A DNA stretch of 54,144 nt from Alphaproteobacteria bacterium 46_93_T64. Its GTDB lineage: Bacteria; Pseudomonadota; Alphaproteobacteria; Sneathiellales; Sneathiellaceae. The stretch is taken from contig MAAN01000026.1 in NCBI GenBank assembly GCA_002163135.1, positions 1 through 54,144 on the forward strand, in the 5' to 3' direction. Position numbers and translations under genes: made by a program. The notes beneath the pieces were generated by a model. It saw only the letters and a program-made list of their open reading frames with translations. It ran no database searches and was not told the DNA's origin. Below are positions 8,174-15,909 of the stretch, piece after piece; positions within the stretch are counted from its first letter, which is position 1, and each line of letters begins with the position of its first letter.

Positions 8174-9351
8174 GCAGAAACCTCTTCATATGAGAGTTCC
8201 CGAACCAACATATTCATCATTTTATCACAGGCATCTAACTGTGAAAGTTCAATAAATTCATCTGGTTGGTGGGCTTGGTTAATGTCGCCAGGACCGCAAA
8301 CAACGCTGGAATATCCTGATGTTTCAAATAAGCCAGCTTCAGTTCCGTAATTGACTGCGTTATCGCTGTTGGAACCCGTAAGACGTCGGACGAGCTGGGA
8401 TGCTGGTGAGTTAAAGTTTCCACAGAAAGCAGGATACTCGACGACTTGTTCGCATCTTGCTGAAGCCGAAGCATGTTTTTGGAACATGGGCTCATGAGCC
8501 TGTGTTCTCACGAGGTCTGGTAAAGTGTTTGTAAAAAAATCAGCACTACTTCCGGGTGGGTAGCGGCATTCCACATCAAATTGGCAAGTTTCGGCAACGA
8601 TGTTGACGGCTTTTCCGCCAGATATCTTGCCTATATTAATAGTTGGGTGAGGGAACTCAAATCGATCGTCATCGATCACTAGCGATTGCGCCTGTTTTTC
8701 TAATTTATTGATTTCAGAAAGTATATCTGCAGCATACGATATAGCGTTTACGCCACCGGGAGCCAAAGATGAATGCATGGCTGTACCCTGAAACTCACAT
8801 CTGAAGATGTGTTTTCCAGTATGGGCCGTCACTGGCTTTAACGAGGAGGGTTCTCCTATGATACAGGCTTCAACTTTTAGGTTTTTTGCTTTAACAAATT
8901 CCAGTAGGTGCCGAACACCAACACAACCAACTTCTTCGTCATAGGAAAGCGCTATATGGATAGGGCAAGCTAGATTAGCGTTTACCATTTTTGGAACAGC
9001 GGCAAGGACACTTGCGATGAAACCCTTCATGTCGCATGTGCCGCGCCCATAGGCTTTTCCATCAGCAATACGAAGTTGAAATGGATCTGCTGACCAGTTC
9101 TGCCCCTCTACTGGTACCACGTCCGTATGGCCCGATAGAATTACACCTGGATTAGTGTTTTTCCCGATTGTTGCAAATAGATTTGCTTTGCTGTTATCCG
9201 CATTTTTAATAACTTCAAATTGTATGTCATAGCGGTTTAGATAATTTGTTACATAGTCGATTAGGTTCATGTTGGAGCGATAGCTTGTCGTATCAAAACC
9301 GACAAGGTGCTCCAAAATCTCCAATGTCCTGCTCTTTAATGTATCGACCAT
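8170..9351 (-). CDS. argE: acetylornithine deacetylase-like M20 peptidase (ArgE)
   Basis: A 393-residue zinc amidohydrolase of the M20 ArgE/DapE/CPG2 group. Metal and catalytic residues are in place: His75 in SGHTDVVPV, Asp107 in GRGTCDMKG, Glu139-Glu140 in SYDEEVG, and a C-terminal His in the GDINQAHQPDE stretch. The PDEF ending and length fit ArgE. The arginine pathway is not evident nearby. In an operon with an MmgE/PrpD protein and a TRAP transporter it more likely hydrolyses an imported N-acyl amino acid. It is the first gene of its operon, with a 121-base gap to a divergently transcribed LysR gene that probably regulates it. Confidence 0.88.
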   Translation of the reverse strand: MVDTLKSRTLEILEHLVGFDTTSYRSNMNLIDYVTNYLNRYDIQFEVIKNADNSKANLFATIGKNTNPGVILSGHTDVVPVEGQNWSADPFQLRIADGKAYGRGTCDMKGFIASVLAAVPKMVNANLACPIHIALSYDEEVGCVGVRHLLEFVKAKNLKVEACIIGEPSSLKPVTAHTGKHIFRCEFQGTAMHSSLAPGGVNAISYAADILSEINKLEKQAQSLVIDDDRFEFPHPTINIGKISGGKAVNIVAETCQFDVECRYPPGSSADFFTNTLPDLVRTQAHEPMFQKHASASARCEQVVEYPAFCGNFNSPASQLVRRLTGSNSDNAVNYGTEAGLFETSGYSSVVCGPGDINQAHQPDEFIELSQLDACDKMMNMLVRELSYEEVSA

Positions 9352-9472
9352 GATATATTCAAATTCCTAAATTTATCGACAGGTTGCTCAATGCTGGGTA
9401 GAGTAGGGGAAGTATTAGATTTGGTGTATTTAGTAAGGTTAGTTTTGAGTTTAGTTTTTCTAAAGGTGAAGT

Positions 9473-10438
9473 ATGCGGGATCAACTGCCGCCTCTTAATG
9501 CGTTACGGTCATTTGAAATGGCTGGCAAATATCTCAACGTTGCGCGGGCAGCGCAGGAGCTTGGCGTATCGTCAGGGGCGATTAGCCAACAAGTTCACGC
9601 GTTGGAAAAATGGATCGGATGCCGGTTATTCAAGCGAACAAACAGAGGGTTGGACTTTACGGAACCCGGCGCTGCCTACTATGAAGAAATATCAAACGCC
9701 ATGGAGAATATCCGAACTGCTACCCAACGTGTCGGCCGACCGGATGTAAGAAAGGGGTTGGTTATTTCTGTGACAGCGTCTTTTGCCATGAAATTCTTGT
9801 TACCCCGATTAACCGGATTTCGTGATCTATGGCCTGACGTTGATATTTCGATCTCAACGGTTGAATTGGTAAATGAATACCAAGCATCAGATGGGGATGT
9901 CGGTATCCGATACGGAATTGCGCATCAATCTGGTATGTGGTGCAAGGAGATATTACGCGACGAACTGCTTCTTGTTGCCTCCCCGGATTTACTAAAACAG
10001 CCGCTGCAGGAGTTCGATCTTGAAAACGTATTGAACTTTCCATTCCTGATCGATCAACATCCCAAAATTATAAAAGAATACCCGTCATGGGAGACTTATT
10101 TAATGCGGTTGGGGCTTGCAAATGTGAAAGACCTAATGTTCCGAGAGTTTTCGCAACAATGGATGGTGATAGAAGCGGCCATTAACGGGGAAGGGGTCGC
10201 ACTTGCGAAACGTTGTTTGGTTAAAAACGATTTAGATTCAGGCAGGTTAGTCTCTTTATCTGATATCGAACTTGAACTTGAATCAGGATATTATCTACTT
10301 ACTTTGCCAGAAAATTCCAGCGATCCAGTAATCCGAAGTTTCTGGAAATGGTTGGGACAAGAGGCAACAAAAATAAGTGCGTCTCCATCAGCACAACAGA
10401 AGAGCCAGAAAGCAGTGATTGGGGGACAATATTTGTAA
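9473..10438 (+). CDS. LysR family transcriptional regulator (GcvA-like)
   Basis: A 321-residue LysR regulator. The winged helix-turn-helix lies at residues 5-65 (LNALRSFEMAG, then AAQELGVSSGAISQQV), followed by a two-lobed substrate-binding domain. The QQWMVIEAAINGEGVALA stretch near residue 235 is typical of the GcvA-like subgroup. It is divergent from the argE - MmgE/PrpD - dctPQM operon across 121 bases and is its likely activator. A hairpin just after the stop may end the transcript. Confidence 0.92.
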   Translation: MRDQLPPLNALRSFEMAGKYLNVARAAQELGVSSGAISQQVHALEKWIGCRLFKRTNRGLDFTEPGAAYYEEISNAMENIRTATQRVGRPDVRKGLVISVTASFAMKFLLPRLTGFRDLWPDVDISISTVELVNEYQASDGDVGIRYGIAHQSGMWCKEILRDELLLVASPDLLKQPLQEFDLENVLNFPFLIDQHPKIIKEYPSWETYLMRLGLANVKDLMFREFSQQWMVIEAAINGEGVALAKRCLVKNDLDSGRLVSLSDIELELESGYYLLTLPENSSDPVIRSFWKWLGQEATKISASPSAQQKSQKAVIGGQYL

Positions 10439-10444
10439 AGTGAA

Positions 10445-10471
10445 GGCCCGCAAAATAACAATTTGCGGACC
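10445..10471. terminator. hairpin after the LysR gene
   Basis: GGCCCGCAAA (10445-10454) pairs with TTTGCGGACC (10462-10471) with one mismatch and a seven-base loop. The T-tract after it is poor, so termination strength is uncertain. It lies between convergent genes. Confidence 0.5.
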
Positions 10472-10509
10472 TCTTTATTTGGTAACATTACCCGTTAGAC
10501 ATGAGTATT

Positions 10510-12579
10510 TTATAGTTTAGAACGGATTTTAATTTTCCGAGGTGGTAATGGGTGCATGTCTCGGTACCTATTGTCACCGAACATTCTAATTTGGTTGCTT
10601 GCATAATCATTCCCTGCTTCATTCAAATCGCCCGCTCCGTCTACTGCGCGATATTCCCGAACACCCGGATGTGCAATATTTTTGCCTTGAGCAACTCCGT
10701 CAAATGCAACCGCTATATTCAAAGGCCCGCGATTTCGGAAATGCCGAATATTAATCGAACCAGGTCTAAAACCAGTTTTCAAGTCGCCGGCTGCAATTGT
10801 TGTTGATAGACCTGAGGTCGTTGATATTTCCGGTTGGAAATAGGTTTGTTGTCCAGTTTCATAACGTTCTGCATTGAAGCTCGGGTATTTGGCCATTTTG
10901 TCAATTGCGACCATCAACGAGTTCATCATAAGCGTCTCAGCGTTTTGTTCTGGGCTGTTTTCCGGGTTTGCCAATAGTAACAAATTGGCTTGCTGCGGAT
11001 CATACTCGTACTGAGGAACACCGGTGTTTTGTCCATCAAGAGCCACGAGGTTGAAGTTTCCGCCAACTTTGTCCAAGTGCTTGTTCCATGTGGGAATATC
11101 AGTAGCGTTTAAGGCCTTGATCCAGTTCAACAATGTAGAAACGGTCGCGCCTTGCCAATTGTAACGCTGTATGTAGGCAGTACCAACCGGAGTGCCGGGT
11201 TGATGCGCGGGATTACTTTCAATCATAACCACGGGCCATTCAGCATCCGCTACATGAAATAACACCGGATCATTTGATGTTTGCTGCAAATTTCTTTCGC
11301 CGCCATTTTCTGTATTATAAAAAAATGTACCATCGGCTTTTCGAAAAAGGTCTACACAGAAAATATCAGAAACATCAATATTGCCGGCTGTTAGGCCTAA
11401 AGCCAAATTGCCATTATGCCCTTGCCAGAAGTTTATTGTTCCGGGATATGTGTTTCCAGCGAATTGGAAACCTTCCTCACTTTTTAAAGCGACTTGATAA
11501 GTTCGGCTGGGGTCAAGTGCTGCGATTTGCGGACCATTATACATAATACCCGTTGGCAGATCGGCACCTGGAGCTTTAAACGGAGCTTGAGAGATTACCC
11601 ACCAATTGCTTGCTTGGTATGGGAAGCTATCGCTCTGTTTATGCATTGCGTAATTTGACGTTTCAGCAGAGCTTGCCTTAAGACTTTCCAGTCCATAAAC
11701 CGTACACCCATTAAATTTTTGGCTGGCGGGTCTTACAGATGCAATAAGTTTGGCGTGATAGGTATTCGCCATTACATCGGCAGCACGTTTTTCTTCTGGG
11801 CTTGCAGGGATCGTTGTCGCAGCGTCTCTGTTAAGAGACCATTTCATACTGTTAAATACTCTAACGCCTGCTTCAGGATCCTCGTTATAAACAGAAGTAA
11901 GTTCAACAAGATGCTTGAGATTGTTCAGTTCCGTGTTTCGGTTTGAAAACTCATCCATAACCTGCAAATGGAACAGGCCCGCGATATCAATGGCTGTCCA
12001 AGGTCTCGGGTCCAACCCAAGTTCCTTGGTTTTTTTCTCAATGAAAAGAAATTCTTCGGGTTTGACGGTGTGTTCTTCGCCCGCAGTAAAGGTGCTTTCC
12101 TGGAAAGGTTTAGTCAAACAAGTGTTCTTTTCGTTTTCATGGACACCTGGTCCTAGTTTTAGTGCAGCCTTGAAACTATTTATACCTTCGGCCATGCATT
12201 CCAATGCGATATTACCGGCAATATCGGTACTTGAATGATATTCTCGAGTGAGGTTTTGGCGTAAATTCGGATATTTGTGGTGAAGTTTATGATTTCGAAT
12301 ATCACGGGCTGTATTATCCTTAGATGGATCATCGGCGAGAATTGGCAATTCACCAAACGCGGCTTGTCGTAAAAGTTCCATTTGAATGATGCGATCTCTT
12401 GCCTGAACATATCCAAGGGCAAACCACATTTCTCGGTTTGTTGTTGCATTAATAAAGGGGACGCCTTGTTGATCACGGATGACAGTAACTTCCGCATTAG
12501 CAGTGGCGGGGATACTAGCCGAAATGGCAAGGGAGGCGGAGCAGGCCAGCATGGCCTTTTTCCAGGAAACTATACTCAT
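10510..12579 (-). CDS. penicillin G acylase-like Ntn-hydrolase, exported, shortened
   Basis: A 689-residue precursor of the penicillin amidase (S45) family, which hydrolyses amide bonds of N-acyl compounds such as penicillins or acyl-homoserine lactones. Residues 1-29 form a signal peptide ending ANA. The autocatalytic cut should fall before Ser324 in QASNWWVIS, giving an alpha chain of about 295 residues and a beta chain of 366. Beta-chain landmarks follow: YNGPQ, FWQGHNG and LTAGNIDVSD. A LANPENSPEQN stretch matches the region that carries the oxyanion Asn in penicillin G acylase. The protein is clearly shorter than the roughly 846-residue E. coli enzyme; part of the loss is a loop before LANPENSP. 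Next to an Asp/Glu racemase gene. Substrate unknown. Confidence 0.85.
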   Translation of the reverse strand: MSIVSWKKAMLACSASLAISASIPATANAEVTVIRDQQGVPFINATTNREMWFALGYVQARDRIIQMELLRQAAFGELPILADDPSKDNTARDIRNHKLHHKYPNLRQNLTREYHSSTDIAGNIALECMAEGINSFKAALKLGPGVHENEKNTCLTKPFQESTFTAGEEHTVKPEEFLFIEKKTKELGLDPRPWTAIDIAGLFHLQVMDEFSNRNTELNNLKHLVELTSVYNEDPEAGVRVFNSMKWSLNRDAATTIPASPEEKRAADVMANTYHAKLIASVRPASQKFNGCTVYGLESLKASSAETSNYAMHKQSDSFPYQASNWWVISQAPFKAPGADLPTGIMYNGPQIAALDPSRTYQVALKSEEGFQFAGNTYPGTINFWQGHNGNLALGLTAGNIDVSDIFCVDLFRKADGTFFYNTENGGERNLQQTSNDPVLFHVADAEWPVVMIESNPAHQPGTPVGTAYIQRYNWQGATVSTLLNWIKALNATDIPTWNKHLDKVGGNFNLVALDGQNTGVPQYEYDPQQANLLLLANPENSPEQNAETLMMNSLMVAIDKMAKYPSFNAERYETGQQTYFQPEISTTSGLSTTIAAGDLKTGFRPGSINIRHFRNRGPLNIAVAFDGVAQGKNIAHPGVREYRAVDGAGDLNEAGNDYASNQIRMFGDNRYRDMHPLPPRKIKIRSKL

Positions 12580-12677
12580 TTATACTACTCCAATATTCAT
12601 AGATACTATTTTACAAAACTGTGGGTTGAAAAATTTTTGAAAAAAAATATAAAAGCCGGGTTTTTTGAGAATTGCCC

Positions 12678-13613
12678 TTAAAGCTTGGATCTCAAAACAG
12701 GTGTGAGAAATTTACGAAACTCATCTTTAACGGAAAATTTGGCGGCATTTATCATGTTTGCGGCTAGAACATCCATGGGATCGATGTACGCGGCTTCGTT
12801 CAGAACAGTTTTGTCATGGCGTTCAAACGCTTTGCCATACGCCAACGGAATTTCAGTACAACCCATAATTACGCAGTAGTCTTCTTTAGGGCCGCCATCT
12901 TCAGAGATTATTTGTTCAACAACACTTTCGAAGACTAAAAAATTCACTTTCCAGTCTGTTGTGACGGATTTAATTCCGAGATCCTTGCCGTAAATCGCAG
13001 CCATAACTGCGCCTTGCTTAAATTCCGCAATTTTTTCCACATCTGGATATTTGTTTCTAAGATAATATTCCAGATTGTCATCATTTCTTGGATCTCTGCC
13101 GTTGCATTTAAGAAAATTTGGATCGTCAGCTTCAGGATTTTTTTTGAAGTACGTGTCGTAGACCAACGTATCGCGGGTCCCTCTTGTGGATAAGAGAATG
13201 ATTTTTTTACCGGCAAATGACCTTTTGATATATGCGGCAGTGCTTTGGATCATATTGATGACGTTTACTGGAGAGTTCCCCAAAACTTCTTTGAAACCAT
13301 CAAATACCGCGGGGGAGTGGAATGTATTGCACGGAACGCCAGTGACAAACATTCCCTCCATACCGGAATGAGCACGGCAAGTATTAGATACCATCTGTCC
13401 CATAGCGACACCTGGATGGTCACCGGTTGGATCGTTGATATACCGCGTTCTATCCTGAATAAATTGAGACATGGAAATATGGACAACTGAGGCATGGCCT
13501 TGATCACCTAGCCTGCCATTGTCCGTCATATCAACGATTTTTTTGTGAAATGCTACGCTGGCAGCCGGGCCGACGCCGCCGCCAATAACGAGAACATTAT
13601 TATTTCCTGGCAT
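12678..13613 (-). CDS. aspartate/glutamate racemase family protein
   Basis: A 311-residue cofactor-independent amino-acid racemase homologue. Both catalytic cysteines are present: Cys95 in GVPCNTFHS and Cys252 in MGCTEIPLA, the pair that removes and returns the alpha proton. An N-terminal GGGVGPAAS motif fits the family. I start it at ATG 13613, which has TAGGAG seven bases upstream; an upstream in-frame start at 13643 lacks a site. It is longer than bacterial aspartate racemases of about 230 residues, with an insertion around residues 155-200 (NPEADDP to RNKYPDVEK). It precedes the penicillin-acylase-like gene by about 100 bases on the same strand, so the two may act on related amino-acid derivatives. 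Confidence 0.85.
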   Translation of the reverse strand: MPGNNNVLVIGGGVGPAASVAFHKKIVDMTDNGRLGDQGHASVVHISMSQFIQDRTRYINDPTGDHPGVAMGQMVSNTCRAHSGMEGMFVTGVPCNTFHSPAVFDGFKEVLGNSPVNVINMIQSTAAYIKRSFAGKKIILLSTRGTRDTLVYDTYFKKNPEADDPNFLKCNGRDPRNDDNLEYYLRNKYPDVEKIAEFKQGAVMAAIYGKDLGIKSVTTDWKVNFLVFESVVEQIISEDGGPKEDYCVIMGCTEIPLAYGKAFERHDKTVLNEAAYIDPMDVLAANMINAAKFSVKDEFRKFLTPVLRSKL

Positions 13614-13784
13614 AGTTACTCTCCTAAATAGTGCAATTGACAATTCAATGAACGCAATTGGTGTTTAGGAAATTTGTTTTCAACTAATTCGAGAGTCTTT
13701 GAGCAAGCCTGTATGTTTTTTTTGTTTTTTGAATACCTTGGTAGGTAAAATCCCTATTCAAAATTGAACATGGGATAACTTTTG

Positions 13785-14543
13785 TCAGATCATTTTCAAC
13801 ATTCCGACAAAAGAAAGAGTGATTAAAAGAAGCAAGCAGAATTGCTTATAATATTTAACGAATGAAAGGCGGAAGAGGCGGCTACCTGAGTAAACGCCAG
13901 TGAGTACAATCGGCGTAAATACCATACCGCGCTGCATGGCCTGATAATCTAAAACGCCGTAGAGCAGCATATATATCAGGGATGTAAACATGCCGAGGAA
14001 CAAGAACATGACGAGAGAGCTTCGCATGGTTTCTGGATGCGCTTTGCTGGAAAGAACATAAAGGGCAACAACCATCCCGCCAACGGAGGCAAGCCCTGTC
14101 ACTATCCCTGCAATAAGCCCGGAGGCATATAACCCGGCTTTTGTACCCAGTGCACGCGGTGCAAAATTAAAGAGCTGGGCAAAAGTAAGTGTCATGATAA
14201 TTATCAGCGCAACCAACTTGGAGATTTCGGGAGAGATCGATACGGTTGCATATAGCCCAATGGGAACCCCGATTGCGGATCCGATAGCCAGCACCCAAAC
14301 AACAGACATATCTGCGCTTTTCATCCCGCCGCGCAGCATAAATAAACTCGCTGCTGCTTCCAAAACGAAACAAAGCGGGATTAATTCAACGGGCGGTAAA
14401 ATAAAGACAACGCTCGACATCAAAATAGCAGAGAGAGCGAACCCAGCGAAGCCCCGAACAAGGCCTGCGAGAAATACGGCGCCGGTTGTAATAAGGAGTT
14501 CAAAAGAGGTAAGGCCGGTAAACTCGATAATTGATTGAAGCAT
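13785..14543 (-). CDS. TauE/SafE family membrane exporter
   Basis: A 252-residue integral membrane protein with about eight hydrophobic segments. It shows the TauE/SafE hallmark near the N-terminus, AGLVRGFAGFALSA at residues 25-38, and its internal repeat near residue 140 (SGLIAGIVTGLASVGGMV). Members are proposed to export sulfite, sulfoacetate or other organosulfur anions; the substrate here is not evident. The gene is divergent from a LysR regulator with 88 bases between them, the usual regulator-transporter pair. Confidence 0.88.
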   Translation of the reverse strand: MLQSIIEFTGLTSFELLITTGAVFLAGLVRGFAGFALSAILMSSVVFILPPVELIPLCFVLEAAASLFMLRGGMKSADMSVVWVLAIGSAIGVPIGLYATVSISPEISKLVALIIIMTLTFAQLFNFAPRALGTKAGLYASGLIAGIVTGLASVGGMVVALYVLSSKAHPETMRSSLVMFLFLGMFTSLIYMLLYGVLDYQAMQRGMVFTPIVLTGVYSGSRLFRLSFVKYYKQFCLLLLITLSFVGMLKMI

Positions 14544-14631
14544 AATTGAAACCGATTATTGGAGGAACGAAGACCCTACACTTGTAATTATGCATTTCAA
14601 ATTAGGATTTTTGCAGTGTATAACTGCATTT

Positions 14632-15513
14632 ATGCAGGATTGGGATGATTATAGATATTTGCTGGCGGTAAAACGTTACGGATCACTTTCAGCGGCGGCG
14701 GCGCGGCTTTCTGTCGATGTGACCACAGTCTCGCGCCGTATTAAATTGCTTCAGAAAAACATGGGGACGCAGTTTCTAGAACGTTTAGCTGATGGATCTT
14801 ACCAACTCACGCCCATTGGGGAGGCCGCATCTGCAAAAGCAGAAATTGTCGAGAAAGAATTGGCCGAGTTTGAAGCGACAGCAACAGGTAGCGATCTGAA
14901 CGTTGCTGGAAACGTAAGAATTTCGTCTGTTCCCATGATCATAAACAGGCTGATCACTCCCAAAGCGCCCGATTTTCTTAATCAGTATCCAGATTTGGAG
15001 TTGCAACTTAATTCAGACGTTCGGGAACTGAATCTTTTGAAACGTGAAACTGATATTGCGTTACGTCTTGCACGACCGCAAGAAGGCGGTTCTCACGTTA
15101 AGGTTAAACGAGTAGGGGGCCTGAAACACGCAATATATATCAGTGCAAATGTACCTCTCAGTGATTATCCCAAATTACCGTGGTGTAGTTATCATGATGA
15201 TTTGGCGCATTTGCCGCAAGCCCAGTGGATAAACAAAGAGGTTAATAACGGTCGCGGTGTACTCAGTCGATTAAAGGCGGGTGATGCTGAAGGCGTTATA
15301 GAGAGTGTCGCCACATGTCAGACAAGGTCTGTCTTACCAACAATGATCGGCGATGGAGATCTCAGACTAAAACGCGTGGAGGATAAAACATCTAATCCTG
15401 ACTTTGTACGGGAGGTCTGGTTGATGGTTCATTCTGATTTATCCAAACTCGCAAGGTTCAAAATCGTTTCTGAGTGGCTACGCGATCTATTCGAAGCCGA
15501 GGAGAGCAGATAG
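14632..15513 (+). CDS. LysR family transcriptional regulator
   Basis: A 294-residue LysR regulator. I start it at ATG 14632 because the resulting N-terminus, MQDWDDYRYLLAV, matches the usual beginning of this subgroup; an in-frame ATG at 14590 would add 14 residues. The HTH runs to about residue 60 (LSAAAARLSVDVTTVSRRI). The C-terminal effector domain is normal in length. It diverges from the TauE-type exporter gene and probably controls it. Confidence 0.9.
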   Translation: MQDWDDYRYLLAVKRYGSLSAAAARLSVDVTTVSRRIKLLQKNMGTQFLERLADGSYQLTPIGEAASAKAEIVEKELAEFEATATGSDLNVAGNVRISSVPMIINRLITPKAPDFLNQYPDLELQLNSDVRELNLLKRETDIALRLARPQEGGSHVKVKRVGGLKHAIYISANVPLSDYPKLPWCSYHDDLAHLPQAQWINKEVNNGRGVLSRLKAGDAEGVIESVATCQTRSVLPTMIGDGDLRLKRVEDKTSNPDFVREVWLMVHSDLSKLARFKIVSEWLRDLFEAEESR

Positions 15514-15640
15514 ATTCAAAACAAACTAAATAACCACATAATAAATTTATGCGCATAATATATATTATGGAAAATACAGGCTCTATTTAATTGAAATAGA
15601 TGACACTCCTTTCAAACGCGGTCTTTCAGTGAAATTCCAA

Positions 15641-15810
15641 TTATCTCGTTACAAAACTGTCCCAACTAGCCATGTAATCGAGGAAACAAGAATTAAGGCC
15701 TTCATTTTCCAAATGAGCGTGTGTTACCGGAAAATCAATGGCTGTAGAGGTTCAGGCTGGTGCTATTTGTCAACTAACTTCTACTTAGTGCCAAACTTGG
15801 ACATCTCTTA
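15641..15810 (-). pseudogene. relic of the 3' end of an Old Yellow Enzyme gene
   Basis: Read on the minus strand, 15745 to 15651 encodes about 31 residues nearly identical to the C-terminus of the flavin oxidoreductase at 18532-19608. Both share the run HLENEGLNS and the run FLDYMASWD. Over 95 bases (15651-15745 against 18542-18636) I count 12 mismatches by hand, about 87% identity. The relic ends in TAA at 15641-15643. Upstream of 15745 the frame breaks into stop codons with only weak likeness, and no start or flavin-binding part remains. It is the remnant of a second copy in the same orientation. Confidence 0.85.
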
Positions 15811-15909
15811 AGCTATCCATAATTGAATTATCCAACTTAATGATTTGATGTTAAGCTAATATTCGGGTTATAGAAAAGTAGAATTAGTTTGTGAAAACAC
15901 AAATATTAC

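Noticed and set aside
15629-15811. A 60-residue plus-strand open frame
   Set aside because: It is the antisense of the Old Yellow Enzyme relic read on the minus strand; the relic explains the sequence.
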